This document shows, one piece after another, positions 25,212-33,492 of a stretch of DNA of 41,353 nt. The DNA is taken from assembly GCA_020627945.1 (NCBI GenBank), contig JAHDFW010000009.1:1-41353 (forward strand), in the 5' to 3' direction. The translations under genes were made by a program, and so were the position numbers. Origin of the DNA: Cytophagales bacterium. GTDB lineage: Bacteria > Bacteroidota > Bacteroidia > Cytophagales > JAHDFW01. The first letter of the stretch is position 1. Each line of letters starts with the position of its first letter. The notes under the pieces are model-generated. The model ran no database searches. It saw only the letters and a program-made list of their open reading frames with translations, and was not told the origin of the DNA.

Positions 25212-26615
25212 ATGAAAAAGATTTTAGTAACATTATTTGTATTGCAGAGCATAGGGTTGTGTGCTCAAGATTCATTAAATATGGGATTACTTCACCGTTG
25301 GGATGACTCGACAGTTTGGCAGTCTTATAATTGGGGAGGAATGTGGCAGCAGTACAACGAAATTTGGGGTTGGGCTGATTCAGCTTCTGGTAACGAGTAT
25401 GCGATTATTGGATCGGCAGAAGGAACATATATTTTTAATGTTACTGATCCTACAAATACGGTGATGTCAGATTTTGAGTTAGGCAAGGATACTGCTGAAA
25501 TTCATCGAGATTTTAAAACTTACAAGCACTATTTATATGGTGTTGCGGATGAAGGAAATTCGTCATTGCAGATTTTTGATATGTCCTATTTGCCGGATTC
25601 GGTTCATAAAGTATATGATTCGGATACGTTTTGCATAAGGTCACATAATATCTTCATTGATGAAGGGATTTTGTATATATGTACACCAGCAATAAGTGGA
25701 GCTGTTTCACATTTACGAATTATGGATTTAACCGAAGACCCAGCAAACCCAAAGCTATTAGGTGATTTGATGTTAACAGGTGGTCAAGGTAATCACGTGC
25801 ATGATTTATTTGTTAGAGATAAAATTGCGTATTGTTCGAATGGAAATAGCGGATTACACATTTATGACGTGAGCGACCCTGCCAATGTTACGCATTTGCA
25901 AAGTATTACAAGTTATTCCGATCAGGGTTATAACCACAGTTCTTGGTTAAGTGAAGATAGCAAAACTATGTTTTTTGTTGATGAGAACCTTGGTCATGGC
26001 ATTAAGGCGTATGACATTACGGACCTAAATGATATGGATGAGATTGCTCTTTTTAGATCTAACTCAGGGTCGATGCCTCACAATGTATTCGTACACGGGT
26101 ATAAGTTATACGTTTCATATTATCATGATGGAGTTTGGGTTTTCGATGTTGCAGACCCAGCTAACCCTCTAACCATTGGTTATTATGATACATATGAAGA
26201 AGCTAGTTATACTTCGTATCAAGGGTGTTGGGGAGTTTATCCATACTTACCTTCTGGCAATATTATAGCATCTGATTTTTCTAATGGCCTTTTTGTTTTA
26301 TCCGATAGCACAGAAGCAGATACAACAAGAATTCCAGTGATTGGAGGAATAGCTGATTCGGATAAACAACTTACTGTACAAGTGTTTCCAAACCCTGTTG
26401 CAAATAGAGCAATGCTTAATATTCCTTCTGGGATAAAGGTAGAACAGATTGAAATTCGAGATGTTACAGGTCGTATTGTCTACAAAGAATCTTTCACTGC
26501 GGACTGGAGAATTGTTGACTTACCAATTCAAGACCTTACGGATGGAACCTATTTTGTAAATGCTTATGAAAGCAAAAATTCAAACCCTTTTGTAACGAAA
26601 TTTGTAAAAAAATAA
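25212..26615 (+). CDS. choice-of-anchor B family protein with T9SS type A sorting domain
   Basis: 467 residues with a signal peptide (MKKILVTLFVLQSIGLCAQ). The body has LVIVD-type beta-propeller units: 'GTYIFNVTDPTNTVM', 'SSLQIFDMSYLPD', 'LRIMDLTEDPANPKLLGDL', 'SGLHIYDVSDPANVTHLQSI' and 'GVWVFDVADPANPLTIGYYD'. The N-terminal part (EIWGWADSASGNEYAIIGS, then GTYIFNVTDP) and HIFIDE/ASYTSYQGCWGVYPYLPSG are typical of the choice-of-anchor-B family, in which the anchor differs between species. Here it is a T9SS sorting domain (VFPNPVANRAML, VTGRIVYKES, GTYFVNAY, KFVKK). It is an exported surface or secreted protein of unknown ligand. The GNAT-like gene follows after 16 bases. Confidence 0.9.
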   Translation: MKKILVTLFVLQSIGLCAQDSLNMGLLHRWDDSTVWQSYNWGGMWQQYNEIWGWADSASGNEYAIIGSAEGTYIFNVTDPTNTVMSDFELGKDTAEIHRDFKTYKHYLYGVADEGNSSLQIFDMSYLPDSVHKVYDSDTFCIRSHNIFIDEGILYICTPAISGAVSHLRIMDLTEDPANPKLLGDLMLTGGQGNHVHDLFVRDKIAYCSNGNSGLHIYDVSDPANVTHLQSITSYSDQGYNHSSWLSEDSKTMFFVDENLGHGIKAYDITDLNDMDEIALFRSNSGSMPHNVFVHGYKLYVSYYHDGVWVFDVADPANPLTIGYYDTYEEASYTSYQGCWGVYPYLPSGNIIASDFSNGLFVLSDSTEADTTRIPVIGGIADSDKQLTVQVFPNPVANRAMLNIPSGIKVEQIEIRDVTGRIVYKESFTADWRIVDLPIQDLTDGTYFVNAYESKNSNPFVTKFVKK

Positions 26616-26631
26616 CGAGTTTCACGAGATA

Positions 26632-27792
26632 ATGAGGGTTGTAGAAGTTGTTGACAAAAAACAAGCTCGGGAGTTTTTAGAGTTTCCGGTTCGTTTGTAC
26701 GCTAAAGAGAAGAACTGGATTCGTCCTTTAGATAAGGATATCGAATCTGTTTTTGATCCTAAGGTGAATAAGTATTTTCGTCATGGGGAGGCGACAAGAT
26801 GGCTTCTTTATGATGATCAAGGAAAAACAATAGGACGCGTTGCGGCTTTCATTAATGAAAAAACCAAGAAAAAAACAGACGTCATTACTGGTGGAATGGG
26901 TTTTTTCGAGTGTATTAATGATCAAGATGCTGCCAATACACTGTTCGATACTGCTAAAACTTGGTTAGAAGAAAGAAATGTTGAGGCCATGGATGGCCCA
27001 ATTAATTTTGGTGAACGTGAACGTTGGTGGGGGCTATTGATCGATGGGTTCATGGAACCAAACTATTGTATGCCCTATACCTTTTTGTATTATAAAGACC
27101 TCTTTGAGAATTACGGTTTTCAACTTTATTTCAAGCAATTTACTTTTTCAAGATCTGTCTCGCAGGAGTTACAAGATGCGTGGAAAGAAAAAGCCGAGCG
27201 GATAAAAAACGATCCTAACTATAGCTTCAAGCATTTGGAGAAATCTCGACTTGATGAATATGGTGAATACTTCAGACAAATTTATAACCTTGCTTGGGCT
27301 AATCATCAGGGAGTTTCAAAAATGTCGGAGGTGCAATCCAAAAGTATCATGAAGCAACTGAAGCCTATTTTAGATCCTGAGTTGATTTGGTTTTCCTTCT
27401 ATAAAGAAGAACCAGTAGGTTTCTTTATTATGCTGCCCGAACTTAATCAGATTTTCAAACACCTTAATGGTAATTTAAACTGGTGGGGTAAGCTGCAATT
27501 TTTATGGCATAAGTGGAGAAAAACTAGTCGCAAAGTATTTGGAGTTGCTTTTGGGATCGTTCCGGATCATCAGAAAAAGGGAGTGGAAGGAGCTATGGTT
27601 AATGCCGCTGCTGAATTGGTTCAACCAAAAGACAGATATGATACCTTAGAAATGAATTGGATAGGAGATTTTAATCCTAAAATGATTCGTATTTGTGAGT
27701 CATTAGGTGCTCGCGCTATAAAAACACATCATACCTATCGTTATCTTTTTGACCGCACTCGAGAGTTTAAGCGTGCTCCAATGATGGATTAA
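26632..27792 (+). CDS. GNAT-fold N-acetyltransferase-like protein
   Basis: 386 residues, soluble. It belongs to a Bacteroidota-common group beginning 'V...k..reFl.fP.rLYk...nWi.Pl..d...vfdp..n..f.hge...wl..d..G..iGRvAafiN', all of which is visible in the first 90 residues. Residues 95-135 contain GGMGFFECINDQDAANTLFD and a 'MDGPINFG' motif. The C-terminal half has a second GNAT-like part (PVGFFIMLPELNQIFKHLNG; FGVAFGIVPDHQKKGVEGAM; LEMNWIGDFNPKM). The acceptor substrate is unknown. It starts 16 bases after the preceding gene and may share its transcript. Confidence 0.75.
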   Translation: MRVVEVVDKKQAREFLEFPVRLYAKEKNWIRPLDKDIESVFDPKVNKYFRHGEATRWLLYDDQGKTIGRVAAFINEKTKKKTDVITGGMGFFECINDQDAANTLFDTAKTWLEERNVEAMDGPINFGERERWWGLLIDGFMEPNYCMPYTFLYYKDLFENYGFQLYFKQFTFSRSVSQELQDAWKEKAERIKNDPNYSFKHLEKSRLDEYGEYFRQIYNLAWANHQGVSKMSEVQSKSIMKQLKPILDPELIWFSFYKEEPVGFFIMLPELNQIFKHLNGNLNWWGKLQFLWHKWRKTSRKVFGVAFGIVPDHQKKGVEGAMVNAAAELVQPKDRYDTLEMNWIGDFNPKMIRICESLGARAIKTHHTYRYLFDRTREFKRAPMMD

Positions 27793-27888
27793 AATACGTT
27801 TCTTACCGAAATCTCTCATTTTTGGATTGAAATTTGATTCTGGTTTCTTAACTTACAACGTTGTCGAGACAATAAACTAGATTAATCT

Positions 27889-29991
27889 GTGTCAAACTTC
27901 ATCAAAGAACTTAGAACTTACTTTTGCATAATTGCATTTGGCAGTACATTGATTTTTGCTGCCGGTAATACCAATGCACAAGATTTGGACTGTGCATCAG
28001 CATCGGCATTAGTTGCTGTTTTTGAGGAAAACCACGTAGATCCTAAAGCTTGCAATGATTCTTTTTCAGTTCAATTATATGAGCATTTTTTAAGTTCACT
28101 TGATCCTAACTCTAATTATTTTACGGATGTTGAGATCAACCAATTAGAGAAATACCGTAATGAACTAGATGATCAAATAAAGGAGAACTCTTGTGACTTT
28201 GTAAATGAGACCGCGAAATTATATGAGGAGCAATTAAAATTTGTAAGAAACTTCATTGAAGAGCAGTTGAAAAAACCTTATGATTTTACCAAAGATGAAC
28301 AACTAGGTTATAGCTACTCAGGTAAGAAATTTGGCTTCATAGATAATCATGAAAAGCAAAAATCTTGGTGGAGAAAAAGAATGAAACTCCAAGTTTTGGA
28401 ACTCGTAGCTCAATCGAATGGAGAAGGCGACCAAGTCCAAATCGAAAAAGAGGCTAGGGAAAAAGTAAGAATGAAGTTGCTAAGGCGGATTGATAAACTT
28501 CTAAAACCAAATGCAGGCTTGAATACATATGTGCATGAATTGTTCTTAAGTAGTATTGCCAGTTTATATGACCCTCACAGTTCTTATTTTAGCATCCAAG
28601 AAAATGACGATTTCGAATCACAGCTTTCAAAGCAAGTTCTTTCGTTTGGAATAGAATATGAGATGGATGACGCAGACCATATTTTGGTGGACCGATTAGT
28701 ACCAGGAGGACCAGCGTGGAAATCTAATCAGATTCATAAAGGAGACATCTTGGAAAAAATTACATATCAAGATGGAGAAACCGTGGACATTTATGGTTAT
28801 TCTGGTTATGAAATCCAAGAGTTACTAAGTGTTGATAAAGCTTTTACCACTATTTTTCACTTTCGAAAACCTGGAGGAATTGTAAAAGAAGTAAGGCTTA
28901 AAAAAGAAAAACTCAGAGCTGATGAGAATATTATAAAAAGTTTTCTTCTGAAAGGTAAAGAGAATGTAGGTTATATTTCTTTGCCAGGTTTTTATACCGA
29001 ATGGGGTGCTGGAGCGAACCGAGGTTGTGCAGAAGATTTGGCTAGAGAATTAACAAAACTTCAACTTGAAAATATAAACGGGCTCGTGCTTGATTTGAGA
29101 TATAACGGGGGTGGATCTTTGGAAGAAGCAATCGAATTGGCGGGTATTTTTATAGAAGAAGGTGTTTTGTTTCAAGTATATGATCGTGAACCAATTTTGG
29201 TAAAAGACCCTAATCGTGGTTCTATATACGACGGTCCTTTAATTATATTAATTAATGAAGCAAGTGCATCAGCTTCCGAAATATTATCCAATGCTTTGCA
29301 GGATTATAACCGAGCAATAATAGTAGGGAGTACTTCTTATGGCAAAGCAACAGGTCAGAATATTATGCCTGTGGATGAGAAAATGAATATTATCATGCCT
29401 TCTTTTAATACCATTGAGCTTCCAAAAGTATCAGGTTATGTAAAAGTTACTACCTCTAAACTTTACGGGGTGCATGGAAATTCATATCAGAAAAAAGGAA
29501 TTACTCCAGATATAGAACTCCCTAGTTTAATAAGTGGATTGGTTCCTACAGAAGAAAGTGAACCGTTTGCGCTAACAAATGATCCAATTACTAAGGCAAA
29601 ATACTTTACTCCATTACCTGAAATCAAAATGGAATCTTTGGTTGAAACTAGCAAAACCCGTGTGGAAGCTAATAATGAATTTAATAACATTACAATCTGT
29701 AACGACTCTTTAAAAGCAAGGTATAACCAGTCAAGTGGATCTGTTTCGTTAAATTTGGTATCTTTTTTGAAGGAGGATGCTCAAGAGGCGGAGTTTGATG
29801 CTAAACTAGATGAGTTGGGTAAGAAAAACACAGAGCTTTATAAAGTAACAAATCATCGTTACGATCAGGAACTATTGGACTTAGACTCTTACGGAAGTGA
29901 GAATAACAAAATATTGATTGATCAGATTACATCTGATGTATATGTAGAGGAAGCATATAGAATAATATTGGATGTATTGCAACTAGAGTAA
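27889..29991 (+). CDS. carboxy-terminal processing protease (Prc/Tsp, peptidase S41)
   Basis: 700 residues, the size of the long Prc/Tsp class. A GTG start at 27889 is used: no ATG lies between the upstream stop and the signal-like segment (FCIIAFGSTLIFAAGNTNAQ). The N-terminal domain contains YEHFLSSLDPNSNYF. A PDZ domain spans about 250-330 (FGIEYEMDD ... LVPGGPAWKSNQIHKGDIL). The protease core has LVLDLRYNGGGSLEEAIEL, the catalytic Ser461 in EASASASEIL and the catalytic Lys486 in TSYGKATGQ, spaced 25 residues apart as in E. coli Prc. It acts in the periplasm, degrading or trimming proteins at their C-termini. The next gene, a secreted helical protein, follows after 23 bases and might be a substrate or partner; this is inference. 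Confidence 0.93.
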   Translation: MSNFIKELRTYFCIIAFGSTLIFAAGNTNAQDLDCASASALVAVFEENHVDPKACNDSFSVQLYEHFLSSLDPNSNYFTDVEINQLEKYRNELDDQIKENSCDFVNETAKLYEEQLKFVRNFIEEQLKKPYDFTKDEQLGYSYSGKKFGFIDNHEKQKSWWRKRMKLQVLELVAQSNGEGDQVQIEKEAREKVRMKLLRRIDKLLKPNAGLNTYVHELFLSSIASLYDPHSSYFSIQENDDFESQLSKQVLSFGIEYEMDDADHILVDRLVPGGPAWKSNQIHKGDILEKITYQDGETVDIYGYSGYEIQELLSVDKAFTTIFHFRKPGGIVKEVRLKKEKLRADENIIKSFLLKGKENVGYISLPGFYTEWGAGANRGCAEDLARELTKLQLENINGLVLDLRYNGGGSLEEAIELAGIFIEEGVLFQVYDREPILVKDPNRGSIYDGPLIILINEASASASEILSNALQDYNRAIIVGSTSYGKATGQNIMPVDEKMNIIMPSFNTIELPKVSGYVKVTTSKLYGVHGNSYQKKGITPDIELPSLISGLVPTEESEPFALTNDPITKAKYFTPLPEIKMESLVETSKTRVEANNEFNNITICNDSLKARYNQSSGSVSLNLVSFLKEDAQEAEFDAKLDELGKKNTELYKVTNHRYDQELLDLDSYGSENNKILIDQITSDVYVEEAYRIILDVLQLE

Positions 29992-30014
29992 TAAGAATAG
30001 AAAGGAAATAAACC

Positions 30015-31073
30015 ATGAAAACTAAAAACTACAAAGGTATTTTCAGAACTGCAGCGTTGCTTGCTGCCTCCGTTTTTATGATGACGGGAAGTGCAATAGC
30101 ACAAAATTTTAATAACGCGGGTGAATACATGAACTTCATGAGCGAAGAACATAGAAAAATATCTACGGATACTTGGGACTATATGAAATCTGTAGCTCAT
30201 GGTAAAAGTGCGCGTAAAGTTGAAAAGCGTAGATCTGAAATGATTAATACGATTGGAGCTGCTAAAGCAAGAATTAAGAAGATGCCTGGTTTTGAAGGGG
30301 ATGTTTCATTAAGAGACTCTGTGGTAAAATATCTTACTATTAACTACAAAGTACTTAATCAGGATTTTGCTGAAATTGTGGATATGGAAGCTATTGCGGA
30401 GCAATCTTACGACTTGATGGAGGCCTATATCATGGCTCAGGAAAAAGCAGGAGAAAAACTGCACGAGGCAAATCAGATGGTAGCCGACGAGCAAAAAGTA
30501 TTTGCAAAAAATCACAATGTTAATCTAGTAGAAGAGGAAAGTAAACTTTCTAAGAAAATTGCGGAAGCCAATAAAGTAATGAGTTATTATAACCAAGCGT
30601 ATTTGATCTTCTTCAAAAGTTATAAGCAAGAAGCATATCTTTTGGATGCGGTAGCTAAAAAGGACGTTAGCGGAATCCAACAAAATAAAAACACTTTGGC
30701 TAAATACTCTAAAGAAGGAATTACTAAACTTAAAGAACTTGGGGATTATAAGGGTGATTCAGATGTACGTCTTTCTTGTCAAAAATTAATGAACTTCTAC
30801 ATTGATGAATCTAACAATGCAGTTCCTGCTATCGTAGATTATACTATGAAAAATGAAAACTACGTTAAAATTAAGGATGCATTCGAATCCATTAAACAAT
30901 CAAAAAGAACGCAAGCAGATGTTGATAAATACAATAAAGCAGGACAGGACTTAAATGCTGCTGGAGCGAAATACAATGAATTGAATAACAAGTATAATGC
31001 TGAACGTGCTCAATTGATTAATAAATGGAACAAAACAGTGAGTGGTTTTTTAGATACGCACACGGCACACTAA
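30015..31073 (+). CDS. secreted helical protein (possibly LIC11966-type surface protein family)
   Basis: 352 residues with a clear signal peptide (FRTAALLAASVFMMTGSAIAQ). The mature part is almost entirely alpha-helical, with 'YMNFMSEEHRKISTDTWDYMKSVAHGKSARKVEKRR' as a striking N-terminal region (its key parts are SEEHRKISTDTWDYMK and AHGKSARKVEKRR). Charged helices run to the C-terminus. The pattern recalls proteins annotated as LIC11966-family surface proteins; I cannot confirm this here. A good A/G-rich ribosome site (AAAGGAAA) precedes the ATG. It lies 23 bases after the Prc protease gene, suggesting joint expression. Confidence 0.75.
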   Translation: MKTKNYKGIFRTAALLAASVFMMTGSAIAQNFNNAGEYMNFMSEEHRKISTDTWDYMKSVAHGKSARKVEKRRSEMINTIGAAKARIKKMPGFEGDVSLRDSVVKYLTINYKVLNQDFAEIVDMEAIAEQSYDLMEAYIMAQEKAGEKLHEANQMVADEQKVFAKNHNVNLVEEESKLSKKIAEANKVMSYYNQAYLIFFKSYKQEAYLLDAVAKKDVSGIQQNKNTLAKYSKEGITKLKELGDYKGDSDVRLSCQKLMNFYIDESNNAVPAIVDYTMKNENYVKIKDAFESIKQSKRTQADVDKYNKAGQDLNAAGAKYNELNNKYNAERAQLINKWNKTVSGFLDTHTAH

Positions 31074-31110
31074 ATCAATGTTATTTAACAACAATAAGCA
31101 CTAATTTTTA

Positions 31111-31118
31111 TATACTTG
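31111..31118 (+). promoter_or_regulatory. -7-like promoter box upstream of the DUF349 gene
   Basis: TATACTTG followed by CACC differs from TAnnTTTG at one base. No clear -33 TTTG is present at the normal distance. It lies about 70 bases upstream of the DUF349 start codon. Confidence 0.3.
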
Positions 31119-31181
31119 CACCCCGTTTTAAGAGAGAAGGATTGGAAGAAGTAGGATGTAAGGCAGAACGAATAAGGAAAA

Positions 31182-32402
31182 ATGCAAGAATTATTTGAAA
31201 TACGAGATAATCAGGTATGGTTGAAATCATTCCTGGAGTATGCGGAAAGACCTCTTTGTGAAATAAAAGAATCCGAAGAAGCAACACTAGAATATTTGAA
31301 AAGCCGTTTTGATCGCTTTAAAACTAAGGTTGATGCCGTTATTTCCAAAATAGACAGCACGGTAAATAAGGGTTCTTTTTTGGTTCAAATAAAAAACTTC
31401 AAAGAGGACATTGGGCGGATAGATGCTTTAGGTGATTTTGCCAGTGTATACAACACCCTAGTAATTTATGAAGCTCAAATCGAGGAGCAAGTTGCTGCTA
31501 ATAGAGTTCGTAATTTGGAAATCAAAAACTCTTTATTGGAAGAAGCCAAAGTTATTGCACAAAGCGACAATTGGAAAAAGGCTGCTGAGGAACTAAAAAG
31601 CATTTATCAACGTTGGCAAAAGACGGGTGCAGTAGATGCTGAAAAGCGAGAAGAATTAGAGAATAACTTTAAAACTATATTAGACGGTTTCTATACTGCG
31701 CGTGATGCTCATTATAAAGAGCGAGAAAAAGATGCCGACGTATATAAAGAAACGATAGATAAAGCAGCTAAATTGGTAGAAGATACTTCCATTGAAAATT
31801 CAGTGAAAGCCAAGCAGCTGAAGAGCCTACAGAAAGAGTGGAAAACTTTGCCTTCAATTCCTGGAGGGCTTTATCAAAAGTTATGGAAAGAATTTAGTCA
31901 AGTTCAAGACAAATTTTTTGTTGAGTATAAAAAAGAACGTCATCAGGAAGGGATTGGTGCTAAGAACGATTTAGTGGAAAAAGCTAAATCATTGGTAGAT
32001 AATTATACCAAACATAGCATCGACGATATTAAGAAACTTCGTCAGGAATGGCGTAAGACTTTTTACTCCGAAGACGAAGAATCAAAAAAAATATGGTCTG
32101 ATTTCAACTATTGGATCGAAAAATTTGTTGAGCTAAAAAGACTAGAAAAATTAGTAAATAAAGGGGATATAAAGCCGAAAAAAGACGAAAAGGAAATTAT
32201 TTCGGAAAAAATAAAACTTTTGAAACGACTTATCCGTAAGGAGAAAGAAAATCTGGAGAAAATGAATAGCAACCTAGGGACCTTCAGGATTAACCATAAG
32301 AGCAAAGGGTTTGGAGAGGTGATGGACGCAAAGACTCAAGAACAAGAAAGAAAGTGGAAGGTTAAAAAGGACCTTATAAAGGAGCTGGAAGAGCAACTTT
32401 AA
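31182..32402 (+). CDS. DUF349 domain protein (charged coiled-coil repeats)
   Basis: 406 residues, soluble and highly charged. It carries repeated DUF349-type units of about 70 residues with a conserved Trp: 'AKVIAQSDNWKKAAEELKSIYQRWQKTG', 'AKQLKSLQKEWKTLPSIPGG', and 'HSIDDIKKLRQEWRKTFYSEDEESKKIW', each split here as shorter pieces such as NWKKAAEELKSIYQRWQKTG. A long helical C-terminal tail begins near 340. DUF349 proteins are widespread in Bacteroidota; their function is not established. The next gene is a small DUF2795 protein with its own -7-like box. Confidence 0.88.
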   Translation: MQELFEIRDNQVWLKSFLEYAERPLCEIKESEEATLEYLKSRFDRFKTKVDAVISKIDSTVNKGSFLVQIKNFKEDIGRIDALGDFASVYNTLVIYEAQIEEQVAANRVRNLEIKNSLLEEAKVIAQSDNWKKAAEELKSIYQRWQKTGAVDAEKREELENNFKTILDGFYTARDAHYKEREKDADVYKETIDKAAKLVEDTSIENSVKAKQLKSLQKEWKTLPSIPGGLYQKLWKEFSQVQDKFFVEYKKERHQEGIGAKNDLVEKAKSLVDNYTKHSIDDIKKLRQEWRKTFYSEDEESKKIWSDFNYWIEKFVELKRLEKLVNKGDIKPKKDEKEIISEKIKLLKRLIRKEKENLEKMNSNLGTFRINHKSKGFGEVMDAKTQEQERKWKVKKDLIKELEEQL

Positions 32403-32452
32403 TGGAAGCTGAAAAATTTTCGCAGAAAAAGTTAATAATTTGTTTAAAATAT

Positions 32453-32460
32453 TACATTTG
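32453..32460 (+). promoter_or_regulatory. -7 promoter box of the DUF2795 gene
   Basis: TACATTTG followed by CA matches TAnnTTTG exactly, 21 bases before the ATG at 32482. The upstream -33 element is not convincing. Confidence 0.4.
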
Positions 32461-32481
32461 CAAAAAAATAGATAGAGGATT

Positions 32482-32703
32482 ATGTATTGGACTTTAGAAT
32501 TAGCCTCATACCTTGAGGACGCGCCGTGGCCAGCAACAAAGGATGAGCTTATCGATTTTGGACTTAGGTCTGGAGCTCCAATGGAGGTAGTGGAAAACTT
32601 GCAGGCATTGGAAGATGATGGGCAGCCATATGAAACCATTGAGGAGATCTGGCCAGATTACCCACAGAAAGACGATTTTTTCTTCAACGAAGACGAATAT
32701 TAG
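32482..32703 (+). CDS. DUF2795 domain small acidic protein
   Basis: 73 residues. The sequence YLEDAPWPATKDELIDFG, LRSGAPMEVVENLQALED and 'YETIEEIWPDYP' is the typical DUF2795 pattern, ending in a very acidic tail (DDFFFNEDEY). The family is common in Bacteroidota, cytosolic and of unknown function. It is preceded by a purine-rich ribosome site (GATAGAGGAT) and the -7 box noted above. Confidence 0.93.
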   Translation: MYWTLELASYLEDAPWPATKDELIDFGLRSGAPMEVVENLQALEDDGQPYETIEEIWPDYPQKDDFFFNEDEY

Positions 32704-32775
32704 TCACGTTTGATCACGGTATGGAATAGGGAAGTGTCTCGAATACTTGCCTAGAACCATTTACTTTAGATCATC

Positions 32776-33453
32776 ATGTTAATTATTGATATTAATAATT
32801 TAAGTGTCGACTATGGTAGCAATACTGTAATCGACACTTTTTCTTTAAAGTTAGAACAACCAAAGTTAATCGCTGTTATAGGACTTAACGGTTCTGGTAA
32901 ATCTACCTTGCTAAAAGCAATTACCAAGAAAGTAGATTACACAGGTGAAATAAACCTCAATAGCCAAGTAGCTTATCTTGGTCAAAAAAACAACGTTGGT
33001 TTTCCTATTTCTGTGGAAGAGTTGTTGCTTATGGGTCGTTTTCGAGAATTGCACTTTTCTCAACCCTATTCAGAAGAAGATAAAAGCAAAGCGCAAGATT
33101 TGATGAGTCGCCTAGGTGGAGGCCACTTGTACGAAAAACAATTCAATGAACTTTCTGGTGGTGAGCAACAATTGGTATGGATTGCTCAAACATTACTTCA
33201 GGATTTACCAGTTATTATTTTGGATGAACCTACTCAACAACTGGACCTTCGAAATAAACGCAGAGTTTTCGACTTACTAAATCAACAGGTAGTTGAAAAG
33301 AACAAAACAGTCCTTTGTGTTACCCACGACCTTTATTTGTTAGATAAATATGAAGGTGATCTTCTCAATTTTTCAAAGGAAAACCCAGAATTGGAAAAAA
33401 TTACTCCATTAAGTCTTCAACAAAATATAGAGTACCTTGAGGTTATAGCTTAA
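32776..33453 (+). CDS. orphan ABC transporter ATP-binding protein (iron/cobalamin-type)
   Basis: 225 residues, a single ATPase domain. Walker A is GLNGSGKST (about 37-45). The Q-loop is replaced by the AYLGQKNNVGFPISVEELLLMGR arrangement seen in FecE/BtuD-type subunits. The signature is LSGGEQQLVWIAQ, Walker B is VIILDEPTQQLD and the H-loop is CVTHDLY. All catalytic residues are present. The subgroup serves siderophore, heme or cobalamin importers; no permease or binding protein is adjacent, so the partner is unknown. It is slightly short at the C-terminus compared with full importers. Confidence 0.9.
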   Translation: MLIIDINNLSVDYGSNTVIDTFSLKLEQPKLIAVIGLNGSGKSTLLKAITKKVDYTGEINLNSQVAYLGQKNNVGFPISVEELLLMGRFRELHFSQPYSEEDKSKAQDLMSRLGGGHLYEKQFNELSGGEQQLVWIAQTLLQDLPVIILDEPTQQLDLRNKRRVFDLLNQQVVEKNKTVLCVTHDLYLLDKYEGDLLNFSKENPELEKITPLSLQQNIEYLEVIA

Positions 33454-33492
33454 AACCTTTAACTTTAAGCAACTAAGCTAAACACTTTTTCT

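Noticed and set aside
32274-32639. Minus-strand open frame of 121 codons
   Set aside because: It overlaps the end of the DUF349 gene and most of the DUF2795 gene, both of which have recognised domains; its own product looks like nothing.
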